Assembly: GCF_904424705.1 (NCBI RefSeq)
Contig: NZ_CAJGBF010000004.1
Coordinates: 1-64,000 of the forward strand
DNA length: 64,000 nt
Origin: Rossellomorea arthrocnemi
Lineage (GTDB): Bacteria > Bacillota > Bacilli > Bacillales > Bacillaceae_B
Reading direction: 5' to 3'
Positions 53,247-62,552 of the stretch are shown in pieces; the first letter of the stretch is position 1; each line of letters begins with the position of its first letter. Under the pieces are notes generated by a model. That model was not told where the DNA came from, made no database searches, and worked only from the letters and a program-made list of their open reading frames with translations. The translations under genes were made by a program, and so were the position numbers.

Positions 53247-53270
53247 TTTAATCGAACGTTTGTTTTTAAA
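53247..53270. promoter_or_regulatory. Operator-like palindrome 1 upstream of est-rnr-smpB
   Basis: TTTAATCGAACGTTTGTTTT is a palindrome centred on AACGTT. Fifteen of sixteen bases of its core AATCGAACGTTTGTTT agree with the site at 53358-53377. Confidence 0.55.
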
Positions 53271-53306
53271 AAAACCACTAAAAATCTGATTACATACGAA
53301 AATGAT

Positions 53307-53322
53307 TTAAACAACTGTTTAA
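53307..53322. promoter_or_regulatory. Operator-like palindrome 2 upstream of est-rnr-smpB
   Basis: TTAAACAACTGTTTAA is a perfect palindrome, AT-rich, between the two AACGTT sites. Confidence 0.45.
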
Positions 53323-53357
53323 TAGGATAGAGCTTGTTAAAACAAGGTTTCTGCCTG

Positions 53358-53377
53358 TTAATCAAACGTTTGTTTAA
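53358..53377. promoter_or_regulatory. Operator-like palindrome 3 upstream of est
   Basis: TTAATCAAACGTTTGTTTAA is a 20-bp palindrome with a single mismatched pair, ending 12 bp before the est ribosome site (AAAGGAG). The layout suggests a TetR- or MarR-type repressor site; the regulator is not encoded here. The rest of the 503-bp gap 52900-53402 shows no gene. Confidence 0.6.
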
Positions 53378-53402
53378 AATGAGATAAAAGGAGTCACTAA
53401 AG

Positions 53403-54149
53403 ATGAAAACTGTATTACCAAAACCATTTACATTCGAAGCAGGTTCTCGTGCAGTTTTGCTGCTTCACGGATTTACAGGGAACTCGGCTGACGTTCGAAT
53501 GCTTGGACGCTTCTTAGAAAAGAAAGGCTATTCATCACATGCACCTCACTATAAAGGACATGGCGTTCCACCTGAAGAATTGGTCCACACCGGACCGGTT
53601 GATTGGTGGCAGGATGTCATGGAAGGCTATGAGCATTTAAAGAGCAAGGGATATGAAGAGATTGCAGTTGCCGGCCTTTCCCTCGGAGGGGTATTTTCTC
53701 TTAAATTAGGTTACACTGTACCTGTAAAGGGTATTGTCCCTATGTGTGCGCCGATGTATATAAAAAGTGAAGAAGTGATGTATCAAGGGGTAGTGGATTA
53801 CGCCCGTGAATTTAAGAAATTTGAAGGAAAACCGGAAGACCAAATTGAAAAAGAAATAGAAGAGTTTAAGAAGACACCGATGAATACATTAAAGGCCCTG
53901 CAGGAATTGATTGCAGACGTGCGGGAAAATGTGGATATGATCTATTCACCGACGTTTGTGGTACAGGCAAGACATGATCATATGATCAATACAGATTCTG
54001 CGAACATCATCTATGACAACGTGGAGTCAGATGAGAAAGCGATCAAGTGGTACGAAGAGTCCGGTCATGTCATTACATTAGATAAAGAAAAAGAACAGCT
54101 TCATGAAGACGTCTACGATTTCTTGGAGAAATTGGATTGGACGGTTTGA
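53403..54149 (+). CDS. est: Carboxylesterase (YvaK/Est30-like)
   Basis: A 248-residue alpha/beta-hydrolase related to the thermostable Est30 carboxylesterase. The oxyanion region is [13 protein letters not shown] near 22-34, the nucleophile Ser lies in [13 protein letters not shown] near 95, and Asp and His of the triad are in QARHDHMI and ESGHVITLD near 195 and 225. Natural substrates are short acyl esters, perhaps membrane breakdown products. In B. subtilis the gene yvaK has the same place, between secG and rnr, and is co-transcribed with rnr. Confidence 0.92.
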   Translation: MKTVLPKPFTFEAGSRAVLLLHGFTGNSADVRMLGRFLEKKGYSSHAPHYKGHGVPPEELVHTGPVDWWQDVMEGYEHLKSKGYEEIAVAGLSLGGVFSLKLGYTVPVKGIVPMCAPMYIKSEEVMYQGVVDYAREFKKFEGKPEDQIEKEIEEFKKTPMNTLKALQELIADVRENVDMIYSPTFVVQARHDHMINTDSANIIYDNVESDEKAIKWYEESGHVITLDKEKEQLHEDVYDFLEKLDWTV

Positions 54150-54182
54150 TGAAGATGAATTCGATGATCAGGAGGGATTGTC

Positions 54183-56525
54183 ATGGACGAAAATATTAAA
54201 GTGCATGTGGATAGGCTCCTTTCCTATATGAAGGAAGAAGCATACAAGCCATTAACGGTACAGGAGCTTGAAGAAGCATTCGGAATTGAAGGATCCACGA
54301 ACTTCAAGGAGTTTGTAAAAGCACTTGTCGTAATGGAAGAGAAAGGGCTGGTCGTGCGCACCAGGAGTAATCGCTACGGTCTGCCTGAAAAAATGAATCT
54401 GGTAAGAGGGAAAATAGCCGCTCATGCAAAAGGATTTGCGTTTGTGATACCGGAAGAATCCGGAATGGATGATATCTTCATCCCTCCTAATGAAACGAAT
54501 AACGCTATGCATGGCGACATTGTATTAGTAAGGGTTTCAACCTCTTCTTCAGGTTCACGAAGAGAAGGGACCGTCGTCCGAATCGTTGAACGCGGTGTCG
54601 ATCAAATGGTTGGGACGTTTACGGAAAGCAAACATTTCGGATTTGTCATCCCGGATGATAAGAAGTTTGCAAGTGATATCTTCATCCCGAAGTCTGCTCA
54701 AATGGGGGCAGCCGAAGGCCATAAGGTCGTCGTGAAACTGACCTCTTATCCTGAGGGACGTAAGAGTGCTGAAGGGGAAGTCATTGAAATTCTCGGTCAT
54801 AAAAATGATCCGGGAGTGGATATTCTTTCAATTATCCACAAGCATGGGATTGATGTTGAATTTCCTGAAGAGGTTATGGATCAGGCGAATAACGTGCCAA
54901 GTGAAATCGACGAATCGGAAATTCCGAACCGGAAAGACCTTCGTGACCAGACCATCGTCACAATTGACGGTGCTGACGCAAAGGATCTGGATGATGCCGT
55001 AACGGTGACAAAACTGGACAATGGAAATTACAGGCTTGGAGTACATATTGCAGACGTCACGTACTATGTAAAAGAGAGCTCCCCGATCGATCAGGAAGCT
55101 TTTGACAGAGGAACGTCAGTATATCTTGTAGACCGGGTTATTCCGATGATCCCGCATCGTTTATCCAACGGAATTTGTTCACTTAATCCAAAGGTGGATC
55201 GTTTAACGTTATCATGTGATATGGAAATTTCACCAGATGGCGATGTCGTGAAACACGAAATTTTCCAAAGTGTCATTAAGACAACAGAACGAATGACCTA
55301 TTCGGATGTGAACAAGATTCTGGTAGATAAAGACGAAGAACTTCGCAAGAAATATGAGCCCTTGGTGCCGATGTTTGAAGAAATGGAAGACCTGGCACAG
55401 GTTCTGCGTACCAAACGGATGAAACGAGGAGCCATCGATTTTGACTTCAAAGAGGCGAAAGTACTTGTCGATGAAGAAGGTACACCGACTGAAGTGGTGC
55501 TCCGTGAACGTTCTGTAGCGGAAAAGTTGATAGAAGAGTTCATGCTTGTCGCAAATGAAACAGTGGCTGAGCATTTCCACTGGATGGAAGTACCATTCAT
55601 TTATCGTATCCATGAAGATCCGAAAGAAGATAAGCTTCAGCGCTTTTTTGAGTTTATCACTAACTTTGGTCTGATCGTAAAAGGAACGGCTAATTCCATC
55701 CATCCTCGTGCCCTTCAGGAAATTGTCGAAGACGTTCAGGGGGAACCGGAGGAGATGGTCGTTTCAACAATGATGCTCCGTTCCATGCAACAGGCGAAAT
55801 ATGATCCTGAAAGCCTTGGTCACTTCGGCCTGGCGACAGAGTACTATACACACTTTACGTCACCAATCCGTCGTTATCCTGACTTGATCGTCCATCGTTT
55901 GATCAGAACCTATCTGATTGAAGGGAAACTTGATCAGGCAACCCGTGAAAAATGGGGGGCTCAAATGGGCCACATCGCTGAACATACATCAAGCCGCGAG
56001 CGCAGGGCAGTGGATGCAGAGCGTGAAACCGATGAGCTGAAAAAAGCAGAGTACATGGAAGACAAGGTGGGAGAAGAATACGACGGTATCATCAGCTCCG
56101 TTACGAATTTCGGACTGTTTGTCGAATTGCCGAATACCATCGAAGGTCTGGTCCATGTGAGTTATATGACAGATGACTACTACCGATTTGATGAACGTCA
56201 TCTTGCCATGATTGGTGAAAGAACTGCGAATGTATTTAGAATTGGTGATGAAATCACGGTACGTGTCGTTAGCGTCAATAAAGATGAGCGTGCCATCGAT
56301 TTTGAAATCGTGGGCATGAAGAATAACCGTAAGGAACGGGAAGACCGTGTCCGCTCCATACGTTCTGATAAAGGAAAATCGGAACGTGGGAAATCGAACC
56401 GATCTTCATCCGGTAAAAAGGATGGAGAATGGTCGACCCGCCCACAGAAAAACAACAAGAAGAAAAAATCGAATAAGAAACACTTTGAAAATGCTCCCCG
56501 GAGCAAGCGTAAAAAGAAGAAGTAA
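54183..56525 (+). CDS. rnr: Ribonuclease R
   Basis: RNase R is a 3'-to-5' exonuclease that can unwind structured RNA; it works with SmpB and tmRNA to remove stalled mRNA. The 780-residue protein has a winged helix (about 1-65), cold-shock domains (about 68-215), the RNB catalytic domain (about 240-590) with Asp residues in [14 protein letters not shown], an S1 domain near 625-710 ([18 protein letters not shown]) and a Lys-rich tail ([14 protein letters not shown]) that helps with structured RNA and SmpB. Same operon as smpB, and tmRNA follows. Confidence 0.97.
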   Translation: MDENIKVHVDRLLSYMKEEAYKPLTVQELEEAFGIEGSTNFKEFVKALVVMEEKGLVVRTRSNRYGLPEKMNLVRGKIAAHAKGFAFVIPEESGMDDIFIPPNETNNAMHGDIVLVRVSTSSSGSRREGTVVRIVERGVDQMVGTFTESKHFGFVIPDDKKFASDIFIPKSAQMGAAEGHKVVVKLTSYPEGRKSAEGEVIEILGHKNDPGVDILSIIHKHGIDVEFPEEVMDQANNVPSEIDESEIPNRKDLRDQTIVTIDGADAKDLDDAVTVTKLDNGNYRLGVHIADVTYYVKESSPIDQEAFDRGTSVYLVDRVIPMIPHRLSNGICSLNPKVDRLTLSCDMEISPDGDVVKHEIFQSVIKTTERMTYSDVNKILVDKDEELRKKYEPLVPMFEEMEDLAQVLRTKRMKRGAIDFDFKEAKVLVDEEGTPTEVVLRERSVAEKLIEEFMLVANETVAEHFHWMEVPFIYRIHEDPKEDKLQRFFEFITNFGLIVKGTANSIHPRALQEIVEDVQGEPEEMVVSTMMLRSMQQAKYDPESLGHFGLATEYYTHFTSPIRRYPDLIVHRLIRTYLIEGKLDQATREKWGAQMGHIAEHTSSRERRAVDAERETDELKKAEYMEDKVGEEYDGIISSVTNFGLFVELPNTIEGLVHVSYMTDDYYRFDERHLAMIGERTANVFRIGDEITVRVVSVNKDERAIDFEIVGMKNNRKEREDRVRSIRSDKGKSERGKSNRSSSGKKDGEWSTRPQKNNKKKKSNKKHFENAPRSKRKKKK

Positions 56526-56645
56526 GAGGCGAGGAGCAATGGGATATCCTTTGCTCCTTTTCTTTTCCAAGTATAACAATACAATTTTTCTATGGAATAT
56601 GAGATAATAGTGAGTAAACCATTGGAAATGACTAGGGGGATTCTA

Positions 56646-57116
56646 ATGCCAAAGGGAGAAGGCAAGCTTATTGCCCAAAATAAAAAGGCGAGGCATGACT
56701 ATGCCGTAGAAGAAACATATGAAGCGGGGCTTGTGCTGCAAGGGACAGAAATCAAAGCGATTCGCGGAGGCCGCGTGAACTTGAAGGATTCCTTTGCACG
56801 TGTTCAGAATGGGGAAATCTTTATACACAATATGCATATCAGTCCATATGAGCAGGGGAATCGATTTAATCATGAACCGCTTAGGACGCGTAAGTTACTA
56901 CTTCACAAGAAGCAAATCAATAAACTGATCGGTGATTCCAAAGAAGCGGGTTATTCAATCGTTCCTTTAAAGTTATATATCAAAAATGGTGTGGCAAAAC
57001 TTCTGATCGGGCTGGCACGTGGTAAGAAGAAGTATGATAAACGTGAAGATTTGAAGCGGAAAGAAGCGAACCGATCAATTCAAAGAGAATTGGCTCAGCG
57101 TCAAAAAGGAATGTGA
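56646..57116 (+). CDS. smpB: SsrA-binding protein SmpB
   Basis: SmpB binds tmRNA and brings it to stalled ribosomes. The 156-residue protein has the OB-fold ([24 protein letters not shown], residues 15-40) and a basic C-terminal tail ([21 protein letters not shown]) that mimics the anticodon and mRNA in the decoding centre. Start 56646 ([15 protein letters not shown]) follows a GGGGG-type site and matches relatives; an upstream frame extension beginning at 56592 lacks a ribosome site. The tmRNA gene follows after 148 bp. Confidence 0.96.
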   Translation: MPKGEGKLIAQNKKARHDYAVEETYEAGLVLQGTEIKAIRGGRVNLKDSFARVQNGEIFIHNMHISPYEQGNRFNHEPLRTRKLLLHKKQINKLIGDSKEAGYSIVPLKLYIKNGVAKLLIGLARGKKKYDKREDLKRKEANRSIQRELAQRQKGM

Positions 57117-57142
57117 TACTACCGATTTCCGGAATATGGCAT

Positions 57143-57170
57143 TTGCAATTATCTCAGGATTTGTTATACT
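57143..57170 (+). promoter_or_regulatory. Promoter of ssrA
   Basis: TTGCAA (57143-57148) and TATACT (57165-57170) with a 16-bp spacer. A leader of about 90 nt precedes the mature 5' end and would be removed by RNase P. It contains a small hairpin CGCAA/TTGCG. Confidence 0.65.
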
Positions 57171-57264
57171 AATAGATGTCGCAAGGATATTGCGGCTGTA
57201 AGAACAATTGAATAAGTGACTTACACGCTGAACTTATTCTTTCCCGTTCTTCCCTTTCTATCAT

Positions 57265-57904
57265 GGGGACGTTACGGATTCGACAGGGATAGTTCGAGCT
57301 TAGGTCGCGAGCCGTAGGGATCGTCTACGTTAAAACGTCAAAGCCAATATAACTGGCAAAACTAACAATAACTTAGCTTTAGCTGCGTAATAGCACTTTA
57401 GCTGTTCCTCCCTCCATCGCCTATGTGGTAGGGTAAGGGACTCACTCTTAGTAGGCTACGCCGGAGTCCACCGTCTGAGGACAAAGGAAGAGATCAATCA
57501 GACTAGCTACACGGACGCCCGTCGATAGGCAGAAGCTGTAGCGAACTTGCGAATATATCGACTACGCTCGTAGACGCTTAAGTGGCGATGTTTCTGGACG
57601 TGGGTTCGATTAGTTAGTAGTCGCCTTGTGTGGTAACACATAAGTGAAAATTTGGCTTTATCGGTGAAACCTAAGTCACACATTGTGTGATAGGGCAATG
57701 CCGAGCGGTATGTGGAGCAATCCAACAGCCGTGTATCGACTTATAGGCTGCCGAAGATCGGTAGTACTAGGATGCGGAATCCTATCTGAGAGCAGATAAA
57801 TTTATATTTCGCATAATACGCCAAAGGACCTGAAACTACAAGGTTCAAGATATAGTCAGTGCCATGTCGAAAGCATGGAAGTGCACGTCCCACCGTCTCC
57901 ACCA
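57265..57904 (+). ncRNA. ssrA: Transfer-messenger RNA (interrupted by a group I intron)
   Basis: The 5' end GGGGACGTTACGGATTCGAC and the 3' end CCCACCGTCTCCACCA form the tRNA-like part, as in B. subtilis ssrA. The tag frame starts after the resume site at GGC and reads GKTNNNLALAA then TAA (after the Ala added by tmRNA itself), a variant of the Bacillus tag. GTAGGCTACGC and CTACGCTCGTAGACGC lie in the pseudoknot region. The gene is 640 bp, about 280 bp more than normal, because an intron sits in the T-loop (57611-57887). Spliced length would be 363 nt. Products are degraded by Clp proteases. Confidence 0.95.
57611..57887 (+). other. Group I intron in the T-loop of tmRNA
   Basis: The 5' exon ends GGGTTCGAT at 57610 and the 3' exon resumes TCCCACC at 57888, which restores the T-arm GGGTTCGATTCCC. 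The intron has no open frame. CGAT of the exon pairs with GTCG (57620-57623) to give P1 with the needed U-G pair at the splice site, the intron ends in G (57887), and the segment AAGATATAGTC near 57847-57857 is the typical P7 signature of group I introns. Length is about 277 nt. It could self-splice; if it did not, tmRNA would be inactive. Confidence 0.9.
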
Positions 57905-57926
57905 AATACATATTTGGTGGTTTTTT
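57899..57926 (+). terminator. Terminator of ssrA
   Basis: CCACCAAATA (its first six bases being the 3' end of tmRNA) pairs with TATTTGGTGG and TTTTTT follows. Confidence 0.9.
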
Positions 57927-57939
57927 ATTTGGTTTGTAA

Positions 57940-58460
57940 CGTAAGAGATACTATTCTTCCGTTTGGAGTGTACTCTTATTAAACAGTTTTTAAACTCATA
58001 ATCACCAATTAAGCTTTTCCTCGCTTAATTGCGCTCTTTCATCAACTGTTTCAGGAATTTCATAAGTGATATCAGGTGATACAAAACCACTATCACTTTC
58101 GGACTTCTTGTTCTACCGGAATTTTCCTCAAAGTATTCTAGTTAAATCATTCTCAATAAATGATAAATGATCATCGATAATCAATATTTTTTGAACAATA
58201 AATTCCTTTTAATATCTTGCAAAACTCTTAGTTTAAACTACGGCTATGTTTTTTGACCTGGGCTTTTGGATATTATTGGTTTTTAAAATGAATAAACAAA
58301 ACAAATAGTTATTACAATTTAAAAAATCCCTCTTCAAAAATTCATCTACTTCCTTAGTATCTATACCTGAATTTATATCATTCGTAACTAAAATACATTA
58401 TTTTTCAAATATTTAATTCCTTATTGCAATTTATTTGCACATTTAAAGGGTAATGTATAA
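57940..58460. other. AT-rich decayed DNA downstream of tmRNA
   Basis: This interval of about 500 bp has a low GC content compared with its flanks. Broken coding-like traces occur on the reverse strand: near 58000-58110 a frame reads SGFVSPDITYEIPETVDERA to a stop, and near 58245-58400 another reads ILVTNDINSGIDTKEVDEF. Neither has a start codon with a ribosome site. The 3' end of tmRNA is a common target for phage and island integrases, so these may be remains of an inserted element. No intact gene is visible. Confidence 0.5.
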
Positions 58461-58489
58461 AAACCTACTTAAGAAAAGGAGATGATATT

Positions 58490-59671
58490 TTGTTAGATTT
58501 AATCGGGGAATCAGCGAAGACCTCCCTGGGGTATTTCTGGAAATCCGGCTGGGCATTTGTTTTAGGTTATTTGATCAGTTCCATGATCCAGGCATTTGTC
58601 CAAAAGGATAAGATGGTGAAGTATATGGGAAATGCCAGCTTGAAATCAGTGGGGTTATCTTCGTTGTTTGGTGCGATTAGTTCATCTTGTTCCTTTGCGG
58701 CTCTGGCTGCCGGGAGGAATCTATTTAAGAAGGGTGCTCATTTCATCACGACCCTCGCCTTTTTATTTGCCTCTACAAATCTGGTAATTGAGTTAGGGAT
58801 TCTTATTTACATCTTCCTGGGATGGCAGTTTGTTGTGGCTGAAATGATTGGAGGAATTGCACTCATTCTCATTACATGGCTATTAGTGAAACTCACTTTC
58901 CCAAAAAAATTGGTGGAAGAAGCCAGAGAGCATGTGGAAGATGAGGATGAAGAAAGCGAGGAATTCGACTGGAAAGAAAAAATCAGGTCCAGAGAAGGCT
59001 GGCTGCAGGTTGGTCATGAATTCGTCATGAACTGGAAGATGGTATGGAAGGAAATCACGATTGGATTCACCATTGCCGGGATGATGGCGACCTTTGTATC
59101 TGAGGACACTTGGAAGAGCTTCTTTTTGGCCGATCATCCTGATTCATTCTTAAAAGTGTTGGAGAACGCACTTATCGGGCCATTGGTTGCCATGCTGACC
59201 TTTATTGGTTCCATGGGGAATATTCCTATATCCACCATACTTGCCTCAAGTGGAGTGGCCTTCGCAGGAATCATGGCGTTTATTTATTCTGATTTAGTCG
59301 TTCCGCCCATTATAGCGGTTCATAAAAAATATTATGGACTTAAAACGGCCTTATATATTGCCGGAGTATTTTATGTATCGATTATTTTAACAGCATTGGG
59401 AATGCACTATAGCTTTACAGCGATGGGATTTCTCCCTGAAGAGGCGAAGCAGGTCATGAATGAAGATCCATTTAAGATTGATTATACATTCTGGCTGAAT
59501 ATCGTGTTTGTCGTGGTAGCCGGTGTATCCATTTATTTAAACAAATTATTTAAGGAGTCGGATGCCCACTCCCACATGATGATGATGGAGGGAGATTCGA
59601 AGTTCAAGACCATTGTGACTTATTTATGCCTGCTTTATCTGATAGTGGGGACGATTCTTTTTATTAGTTAG
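58490..59671 (+). CDS. YraQ/ArsP-type permease (UPF0718)
   Basis: A 393-residue membrane protein of the permease family DUF318/YraQ with about eight to nine segments, an acidic cytoplasmic stretch in the middle (EDEDEESEEFDWKEK near 150-165) and the motif AISSSCSFAALAAGRNLFKKG near 63-83, whose paired serines and cysteine recur in this family. Members include ArsP, an exporter of organoarsenicals, but substrate here is unknown. It begins at TTG 58490, with AGGAG eight bases before it. Located with copper genes, a metal-related role is possible. Confidence 0.8.
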   Translation: MLDLIGESAKTSLGYFWKSGWAFVLGYLISSMIQAFVQKDKMVKYMGNASLKSVGLSSLFGAISSSCSFAALAAGRNLFKKGAHFITTLAFLFASTNLVIELGILIYIFLGWQFVVAEMIGGIALILITWLLVKLTFPKKLVEEAREHVEDEDEESEEFDWKEKIRSREGWLQVGHEFVMNWKMVWKEITIGFTIAGMMATFVSEDTWKSFFLADHPDSFLKVLENALIGPLVAMLTFIGSMGNIPISTILASSGVAFAGIMAFIYSDLVVPPIIAVHKKYYGLKTALYIAGVFYVSIILTALGMHYSFTAMGFLPEEAKQVMNEDPFKIDYTFWLNIVFVVVAGVSIYLNKLFKESDAHSHMMMMEGDSKFKTIVTYLCLLYLIVGTILFIS

Positions 59672-59685
59672 AATATGCGAATTCT

Positions 59686-59717
59686 AAGTGTGCTCCGTTA
59701 GGACGGGGCACACTTTA
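59686..59717 (+). terminator. Terminator of the permease gene
   Basis: AAGTGTGC and GCACACTT pair, extended by CCGT/ACGG, and the T-run is short (TTTATT). Confidence 0.7.
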
Positions 59718-59890
59718 TTCCATTTTTAAAGGCTCCTAACCTCTCATAGATACCCTGGATTTTTGCAGATTCTTTGCAAAAATAAATAAACTGGTTCCGA
59801 CGAACAAAAAAATGTTTTATCCGTTTAATGGTATCTTATCTGGTTATAGTAAATGTGTAGCAACTATCCAATACCAGGGAGGAATGTAAG

Positions 59891-60217
59891 ATGTCACATG
59901 AAAAGTACCAATCTGCCATCAAAGCACTGCATGAGTGTATGGAAGCCTGCAATCACTGTTACGATGCTTGCCTAAAGGAAGAGGATGTCAACATGATGAA
60001 AGAGTGTATCCGCTTAGATCGTGAATGTGCCGACATTTGTGCATACTTAGAGCAATCCCTAGTAAGAGGCACACCATTTGCAGCTGAACTGGCTCAAGTG
60101 TGTGCGAGGATTTGTGAAACATGTGGAGAAGAATGTAGGAAACATGATCATGATCATTGCCAGAAATGTGCCGACTCCTGTTTCAATTGCGCAGAAGAGT
60201 GTAAAAAAATTGCTTGA
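59891..60217 (+). CDS. Cysteine-rich four-helix copper-storage-like protein (Csp/YhjQ, DUF326)
   Basis: A 108-residue protein with many cysteines (HECMEACNHCYDAC, RECADIC, CARICETCGEEC, CQKCADSCFNC), the pattern of the Csp/YhjQ family (DUF326), whose four-helix bundles bind up to many Cu(I) ions. No signal peptide, so it is a cytosolic type. AGGGAGG precedes the ATG. It would buffer copper in the cell and fits its neighbours copY and copZ/copA. Confidence 0.9.
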   Translation: MSHEKYQSAIKALHECMEACNHCYDACLKEEDVNMMKECIRLDRECADICAYLEQSLVRGTPFAAELAQVCARICETCGEECRKHDHDHCQKCADSCFNCAEECKKIA

Positions 60218-60222
60218 ACAAA

Positions 60223-60257
60223 AAAAGAGGGAAGACAAATCAATTGTCTCCCTCTTT
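60223..60257. terminator. Bidirectional terminator between csp and the two-component genes
   Basis: AGAGGGAAGACAA and TTGTCTCCCTCT form a hairpin with one bulge; T-runs flank it on both strands, the reverse one being longer. Confidence 0.85.
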
Positions 60258-60269
60258 TCCCTACTTCAT

Positions 60270-60956
60270 TTATATTTTCCACTGGTACCCGATACCCCAT
60301 ATTGTTTTTAAGTGGTCTTCGATGGGGAATCCAGCTCTTTTAAGTTTTTCCCTCAGGTTTCTGATATGGGAATCAACGGTTCTGATATCGGTTTTGGAAT
60401 TAATGTCCCACACCATAAGAAGAAGTTGTTCCCGGGTGTAAACCCGTTCTGTATTCTTCATTAACGAATGCAGAATCTTATATTCTTTTAACGTAAGAGA
60501 AAGGATATCCTCTTCAAATTTTAACGTATAAGTATATCCATCTAATGTGAAATTTCCCCTGATCAGTTGTTGATCGTCTTCTACATGATTATATTGTGTT
60601 TTTCTTCTGAAAAGGGCATTTACCCGTGCCACAAGTTCTCCTTCGTCAAACGGTTTAGAAATATAGTCATCTGCCCCAACGTTTAATCCCTTCACGATAT
60701 CATCTTTTTCTCCCCTTGCTGTTAACATGACGATGGGAACATGAGAAAACACCCTGATTTTTTCACATGTCTGCCAACCATTCAGTTCAGGCATCATAAT
60801 GTCTAAAATGACCAAATCAACGGGATGTTGTTTCATATATTGTATGGCATCATAGCCACTATTCTTCTTGGTACATTGATATCCGTGAGGAGTAAGATAC
60901 AACTCCAGCAGATTTAACATCCTCGTTTCATCATCTATTAATAAGATCGTGTTCAC
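60270..60956 (-). CDS. OmpR-family response regulator
   Basis: A 228-residue regulator with receiver domain (DDE near 8, Asp in LVILDIMMPELNG near 51, Lys in ISKPFDEGE near 101) and a winged-helix output domain (LTLKEYKILHSLM, DSHIRNLREKLKR). It follows the histidine kinase gene by 18 bp on the same strand, kinase first, the less common order. Target genes may include the flanking csp and DUF1541 genes. A palindrome at 62410 is a candidate operator. Confidence 0.92.
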   Translation of the reverse strand: MNTILLIDDETRMLNLLELYLTPHGYQCTKKNSGYDAIQYMKQHPVDLVILDIMMPELNGWQTCEKIRVFSHVPIVMLTARGEKDDIVKGLNVGADDYISKPFDEGELVARVNALFRRKTQYNHVEDDQQLIRGNFTLDGYTYTLKFEEDILSLTLKEYKILHSLMKNTERVYTREQLLLMVWDINSKTDIRTVDSHIRNLREKLKRAGFPIEDHLKTIWGIGYQWKI

Positions 60957-60974
60957 CAGTCAACCCTCCAAGCA

Positions 60975-62336
60975 TCAAAGTATGATACGGATAGACGTCC
61001 CTTTACCCGGCTCACTCTCGATTGATATATGGCCACCGTGGGCTTCCACCAATTCTTTCACAATGGATAACCCGAGACCGGACCCTCCAAGTTCTCTTGA
61101 ACGTGATTTCTCTATTCTATACAATCGATTAAATACATGTGGAAGCTCATCAGGAGGAATGCCCATCCCTTGATCTTTAATTATAAGGACCAATTTTTCT
61201 GACTCAGTCTGTTCAATTATGACAGATGTCGTTGAATTAGCATTCGAATATTTCAGTGAGTTATCTAAAAGATTCATAATGATTTGTTCCAGTCGGATAG
61301 GATCTCCGTGGAATGAAAATTCTTTCTTGGCAGACAGGACCAAATGGACTCCCTGGCTTTTAAAAGCGGGAGTGATCTTGTTTACGATTTTTAGGAAAAA
61401 TGGGGTTGAGTGTATCTTTTCCATATGAATAGAAAAGTTGTTTTCATCAATCTTAGCTAATTCAAATAGATTTTCGATTAATTTTACAATGGTTTTGGAT
61501 TCTTCCTGGATAATTTGTAAATATTCTTTTCTTTCAGTCTCGGAAATGTTATCCCGAAGAGCGACATTCGTATAGCCTTGAACATATGTCAGGGGTGTCC
61601 TGAGTTCATGTGAAATATTAGCCAGAAATTCAGTACGGTCATTTTGAAGAGTTTCTAAATCATTGGCTAACGTTTGAATGGAAGCGGAGAGATCCCCAAG
61701 CTCGTCTTTCCCCAGTGTTGGAAGCTTCACCTCGAAGTTACCATTACTCAATTCTTCTGTAGCCTGCTTCATTTTGATCAGTGGACGAGTCAATATTTTG
61801 GAGAGTAGAAAATGAATACAAGCAAGTATGATGAGACTCATGATTCCGGCCAGTAGAAAATGGCCGTTTAAGTTACGAATTAAGTTTCGTAATGGTGAAG
61901 CGCTTTTAAACATATACACATAGCCTTTGTGTTCGTCCTTTTGGAAAGGTGTGACGGTAGCTAAATAATTCACATCTTTCCAATTCGCTTCAATCACCCT
62001 CCCTTCACGAGGCAAGGATGTGGGACTGTGATGTATTAGCTCCCTCATTCCACTGGTTAATTTCTTTGAGCTGATAGTGACCTGATGGTTTTTATCAGTA
62101 ATCACGACTTCCGTTTCCGTTTTGGATTCCATGAGGGCAATATGATGCAAGGTGGTATTGGAATAACGATCCTCCAGTACATCACGGTGACTGTTCCCCC
62201 GGGATAGAATGGACTGAAACTCTTCCTGTATCCGGGAATCGATAATATTATCATGGAGATAAAGCATTAATAATCCTTCCATGATGAATACGGCTATCGT
62301 AAAGCAGACAGCTAATTTAGTTGATATTTTATTCAT
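60975..62336 (-). CDS. Sensor histidine kinase
   Basis: A 453-residue kinase with two membrane segments (about 8-27 and 160-180) around an extracellular sensor of about 130 residues, then HAMP (about 180-235), HisKA with phospho-accepting His in FLANISHELRTPLTY near 248, and ATPase domain with NLLDNSLKYS, DQGMGIPPDELP and GGSGLGLSIVKEL. The sensor domain carries several His and Met residues, which would allow metal binding, but this is inference. It is transcribed divergently from the DUF1541 lipoprotein gene and ahead of its response regulator. Confidence 0.92.
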   Translation of the reverse strand: MNKISTKLAVCFTIAVFIMEGLLMLYLHDNIIDSRIQEEFQSILSRGNSHRDVLEDRYSNTTLHHIALMESKTETEVVITDKNHQVTISSKKLTSGMRELIHHSPTSLPREGRVIEANWKDVNYLATVTPFQKDEHKGYVYMFKSASPLRNLIRNLNGHFLLAGIMSLIILACIHFLLSKILTRPLIKMKQATEELSNGNFEVKLPTLGKDELGDLSASIQTLANDLETLQNDRTEFLANISHELRTPLTYVQGYTNVALRDNISETERKEYLQIIQEESKTIVKLIENLFELAKIDENNFSIHMEKIHSTPFFLKIVNKITPAFKSQGVHLVLSAKKEFSFHGDPIRLEQIIMNLLDNSLKYSNANSTTSVIIEQTESEKLVLIIKDQGMGIPPDELPHVFNRLYRIEKSRSRELGGSGLGLSIVKELVEAHGGHISIESEPGKGTSIRIIL

Positions 62337-62409
62337 AATAAAAACCTCGTTTTAGCCTTTCTCTCTTGAATATAACGTGAAAATATGAAAAAAGTATGCA
62401 AAAGGACCG

Positions 62410-62434
62410 TGTAGATGATTTTGCATCATCTACA
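62410..62434. promoter_or_regulatory. Inverted repeat between the kinase and lipoprotein genes
   Basis: TGTAGATGAT and ATCATCTACA form a perfect 10-bp inverted repeat around TTTGC with no T-run, between two divergent genes. It could be an operator for the adjacent response regulator. The rest of this 216-bp gap is AT-rich without a gene. Confidence 0.5.
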
Positions 62435-62552
62435 AGACTCGATCCCGCAGCAGTTGTCACGAAAATACCACACTTCGACATACTTTCTCCATACTATTTG
62501 CATTTTTAACGGATAAAATTTAAAGAATAGTACTAGAAAGGGAGGTATTATC

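Noticed and set aside
53046..53330. Open frame of 94 codons upstream of est
   Set aside because: It begins in a repeat, has no good ribosome site, and runs through AT-rich operator-like palindromes.
57507..57725. Reverse-strand open frame inside tmRNA and its intron
   Set aside because: It overlaps structured RNA on the opposite strand and has no ribosome site.
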